A stretch of DNA of 7,496 bases, taken from NCBI GenBank assembly GCA_046756405.1, contig JBHHWH010000101.1:1-7496 (forward strand), written 5' to 3'. This document shows, one piece after another, positions 6,605 through 7,496 of this stretch. The notes below the pieces were generated by a model. The model was not told where the DNA came from, searched no databases, and saw only the letters and a program-made list of their open reading frames with translations. The position numbers and the translations under genes were made by a program. This DNA comes from JBHHWH01 sp046756405 (GTDB lineage Bacteria; Actinomycetota; Acidimicrobiia; Spongiisociales; ZC4RG35). Every line of letters starts with the position of its first letter. The stretch's first letter is position 1.

Positions 6605-6625
6605 GGTCAGTTGTTGGTCAGTTGT
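6605..6625. repeat. Short direct repeat at the gene junction
   Basis: GGTCAGTTGT occurs at 6605-6614 and again at 6616-6625, offset by 11 nt, followed by further GTCAGT/CAGTC fragments up to about 6645. It covers the stop codon of the first gene and lies just upstream of the helicase ribosome site. It may be simple local duplication; no function is evident. Confidence 0.5.
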
Positions 6626-7184
6626 CGTCAGTCAGTCGTCTCAGTCGGTCTTCCCAGCGGTGTATGGCAGCCTGCCATTGCTTCTGGTGTCGCCGTGGCA
6701 CCACTGTATCGTAGGCGTGGGACAGAATGTCGGCTATCCCGTCGGGGTTAGGGTCTCTCGGGTCGGCGTAGGCTTCGATCTCGGCGTCGAGGAAGTCAAT
6801 GGTCGCCTGCCGCTCCTGATCCTCGAACTTCTGTTGGGCTATCCGCTGCTTCAGCAGCTCCATCGTGAACACGTTGATGAAGTCGTGGTCCATCAGCCGC
6901 TCGGAGAGCTGGTAGACCCGGTGGTAGATAGCGTCACGGAGCAGGTCTTGGAGGTTCCGATAGGGAAGGGTTGGGTTGGAGACCAGATCGTTCATCTGGG
7001 CTAGCAACTCGGGGGGTAGCTTCAGCACGTCGGCTCCGATCTGCTCGGAGAGTCCCCCCAGCCGCATGGTGGAGGAGTGGTTGTGCTTGTTGGTGGATCT
7101 GATGTAGAAGGCCCCTGCGTCGTATTCGGTCTTTCGACCGGATCCGGGCTGGGTGCCCCATTGAAGGTGATGTGTGTTGCTCAT
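6618..7184 (-). CDS. Putative ribbon-helix-helix DNA-binding protein, first operon gene
   Basis: This 188-aa protein is probably a DNA-binding regulator. Residues 51-95 read ADVLKLPPELLAQMNDLV then PYRNLQDLLRDAIYHRV: a short strand followed by two helices with the spacing of ribbon-helix-helix (CopG/Arc-like) domains. The C-terminal half (96-188) is helical and charged and could dimerise or bind a partner. Its N-terminus (LQWGTQ, 7-12) shares the WGT tripeptide seen at the start of the next two proteins. The frame extends to an ATG at 7232, but a good promoter (7198-7226) lies inside that extension. The ATG at 7184 is therefore preferred, leaving a leader of only about 7 nt and no Shine-Dalgarno. 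As first gene after the control region it may autoregulate. The family call is by eye; replication accessory is the alternative. Confidence 0.75.
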   Translation of the reverse strand: MSNTHHLQWGTQPGSGRKTEYDAGAFYIRSTNKHNHSSTMRLGGLSEQIGADVLKLPPELLAQMNDLVSNPTLPYRNLQDLLRDAIYHRVYQLSERLMDHDFINVFTMELLKQRIAQQKFEDQERQATIDFLDAEIEAYADPRDPNPDGIADILSHAYDTVVPRRHQKQWQAAIHRWEDRLRRLTDDN

Positions 7185-7197
7185 CCGGTGAGGGGGC

Positions 7198-7226
7198 ACT
7201 CTAGGCGGCAGATGGGGGTACGTCAA
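7198..7226 (-). promoter_or_regulatory. Leftward sigma70-type promoter for the operon
   Basis: On the minus strand TTGACG (7226-7221), a 17-nt spacer and TAGAGT (7203-7198) form a good housekeeping promoter. The expected transcription start near 7191 is only about 7 nt before the ATG at 7184, which implies near-leaderless translation of the first gene, a mode common in Actinobacteria. Confidence 0.65.
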
Positions 7227-7294
7227 GGACACTCGCCCCCCACGCAGAGTGAGGGCATCTCACCAAATTACTGGATACAATGCCTCGGAAATGC

Positions 7295-7322
7295 TTGACA
7301 AGACGAAAAAGGGGACTAGACT
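7295..7322 (+). promoter_or_regulatory. Rightward sigma70-type promoter
   Basis: TTGACA (7295-7300), a 16-nt spacer and TAGACT (7317-7322). It points away from the operon, toward the right edge. Flanks GC before the -35 and GACTAGACTCG around the -10 (7314-7324) are the same as in the opposing promoter at 7467-7494. Its predicted start (about 7329) falls inside the 34-bp palindrome. Confidence 0.65.
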
Positions 7323-7325
7323 CGG

Positions 7326-7359
7326 CCCTGTTCTCGTCGAGGCCTCGAAGAGAACAAGG
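7326..7359. promoter_or_regulatory. 34-bp imperfect palindrome, operator-like
   Basis: The centre is at 7342/7343 with CGAGGCCTCG (7338-7347) perfect; outer arms GTTCTC (7330-7335) and GAGAAC (7350-7355). Fifteen of 17 symmetric positions pair; the breaks are 7328/7357 and 7336/7349. It begins 4 nt after the rightward -10 box and covers the expected start site, the classic place for a repressor operator. It could also fold as an RNA hairpin in either transcript. Confidence 0.6.
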
Positions 7360-7377
7360 GTTACTAGCTAGGTACAA

Positions 7378-7418
7378 GGTTTACAGGTTTCAGGTGAAAG
7401 TGGTGTAACCTGTAAACC
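7378..7418. repeat. 12-bp perfect inverted repeat with 17-nt loop
   Basis: Arms GGTTTACAGGTT (7378-7389) and AACCTGTAAACC (7407-7418). It is AT-richer than its surroundings and lies between the two facing promoters. It may be a pair of binding sites in opposite orientation or an RNA hairpin; no U-tract follows on either strand. Confidence 0.7.
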
Positions 7419-7466
7419 GTCGGGGGGAACAAGGGGGGAGTGACTCGGAATGAGGAACGAGTGACG

Positions 7467-7494
7467 AGTCTAGTCGCCAGAGGGGGGATGTCAA
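7467..7494 (-). promoter_or_regulatory. Leftward sigma70-type promoter facing the rightward one
   Basis: On the minus strand TTGACA (7494-7489), a 16-nt spacer and TAGACT (7472-7467). It has the same boxes, spacing and flanks (GC before the -35, GACTAGACTCG across the -10) as the rightward promoter. It would give the operon a leader of about 275 nt that includes the 12-bp inverted repeat and the 34-bp palindrome. Confidence 0.65.
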
Positions 7495-7496
7495 GC

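Larger units (their letters stand above)
7185..7496. other. Non-coding control region
   Basis: No convincing gene is seen in these 312 nt on either strand. The region contains three promoter candidates, one palindrome, one inverted repeat and three runs of six G on the plus strand (7422-7427, 7433-7438, 7482-7487). It is best read as the regulatory region at the head of the leftward operon, possibly also feeding rightward genes beyond the window. Confidence 0.6.

Noticed and set aside
7185..7232. Upstream start (ATG 7232) for the first gene, adding 16 residues
   Set aside because: The promoter TTGACG-17-TAGAGT lies within that stretch and the added residues are Pro/His-rich without a ribosome site.
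7276..7281. TACAAT as a -10 box on the plus strand
   Set aside because: No matching -35 at 16-18 nt upstream and the TGN extension is misplaced by one base.
7306..7326. Leftward intrinsic terminator formed by the palindrome and TTTTT at 7310-7306
   Set aside because: The T-run starts 15 nt after the hairpin, too far for standard intrinsic termination.
7422..7487. G-quadruplex from three runs of six G
   Set aside because: The third run is more than 40 nt from the second and there is no fourth nearby run, so a stable intramolecular quadruplex is unlikely.
7440..7496. Possible rightward gene starting at GTG 7440, open to the edge, after AAGGGGGGA
   Set aside because: Only 19 codons are visible, the ribosome site is very close to the GTG, and the leftward promoter lies inside it. 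It cannot be separated from chance without sequence to the right; ATG at 7488 is an equally weak alternative.
1..7496. CRISPR array or Cas system, prompted by the Cas4-like nuclease
   Set aside because: No regularly spaced repeats and no other cas-like gene; the nuclease fits a phage exonuclease beside its recombinase.

Overview
The window looks like part of the early (DNA-metabolism) region of a tailed bacteriophage or prophage, most likely of a high-G+C host, possibly actinobacterial. Grounds: GC-rich sequence, compact leftward genes joined by 4-nt ATGA/GTGA overlaps, short phage-style proteins, sigma70-type promoters, one near-leaderless start, and no tRNA, rRNA or transposase. The host is inference; no structural, integrase or lysis gene is visible.

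Layout, reading right to left in the direction of transcription. Positions 7185-7496 hold no convincing gene but are dense in control signals: a leftward promoter (7198-7226) just before the first gene, and two nearly identical consensus promoters facing each other (rightward 7295-7322, leftward 7467-7494). Between these two lie a 34-bp imperfect palindrome and a 12-bp inverted repeat. Then follow a putative ribbon-helix-helix DNA-binding protein (6618-7184), a 707-aa XPD/DinG-type helicase with an N-terminal SWIM zinc finger (4472-6595), an unrecognised acidic-tailed protein that may bind ssDNA (3557-4315), a PD-(D/E)XK exonuclease of the YqaJ/Cas4-like type (2435-3427), a RecA-fold ATPase resembling Sak4-type annealing recombinases (1536-2438), an unrecognised Cys/His-rich protein (931-1539), a 69-aa small-barrel protein (725-934), an XPF/ERCC4-type nuclease with helix-hairpin-helix motifs (60-728), and the start of one more gene running off the left edge (1-67).

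The operon changes style midway. The possible ssDNA-binding gene is flanked on each side by a gap carrying two back-to-back inverted repeats, whereas every gene after the exonuclease overlaps its neighbour by 4-8 nt. Together the products make a plausible recombination and fork-processing module: exonuclease resection, RecA-like/Sak4 annealing, possible ssDNA coating, 5'-3' helicase unwinding and structure-specific cleavage. The pairing of XPD-like and XPF-like enzymes is reminiscent of archaeal and eukaryotic repair.

Points most worth checking: the face-to-face promoter pair as a candidate genetic switch, the paired hairpins on both sides of one gene, the identical MPWGTS N-terminus on two adjacent unrelated proteins, and the ERCC4 nuclease whose ERK motif reads QRK.
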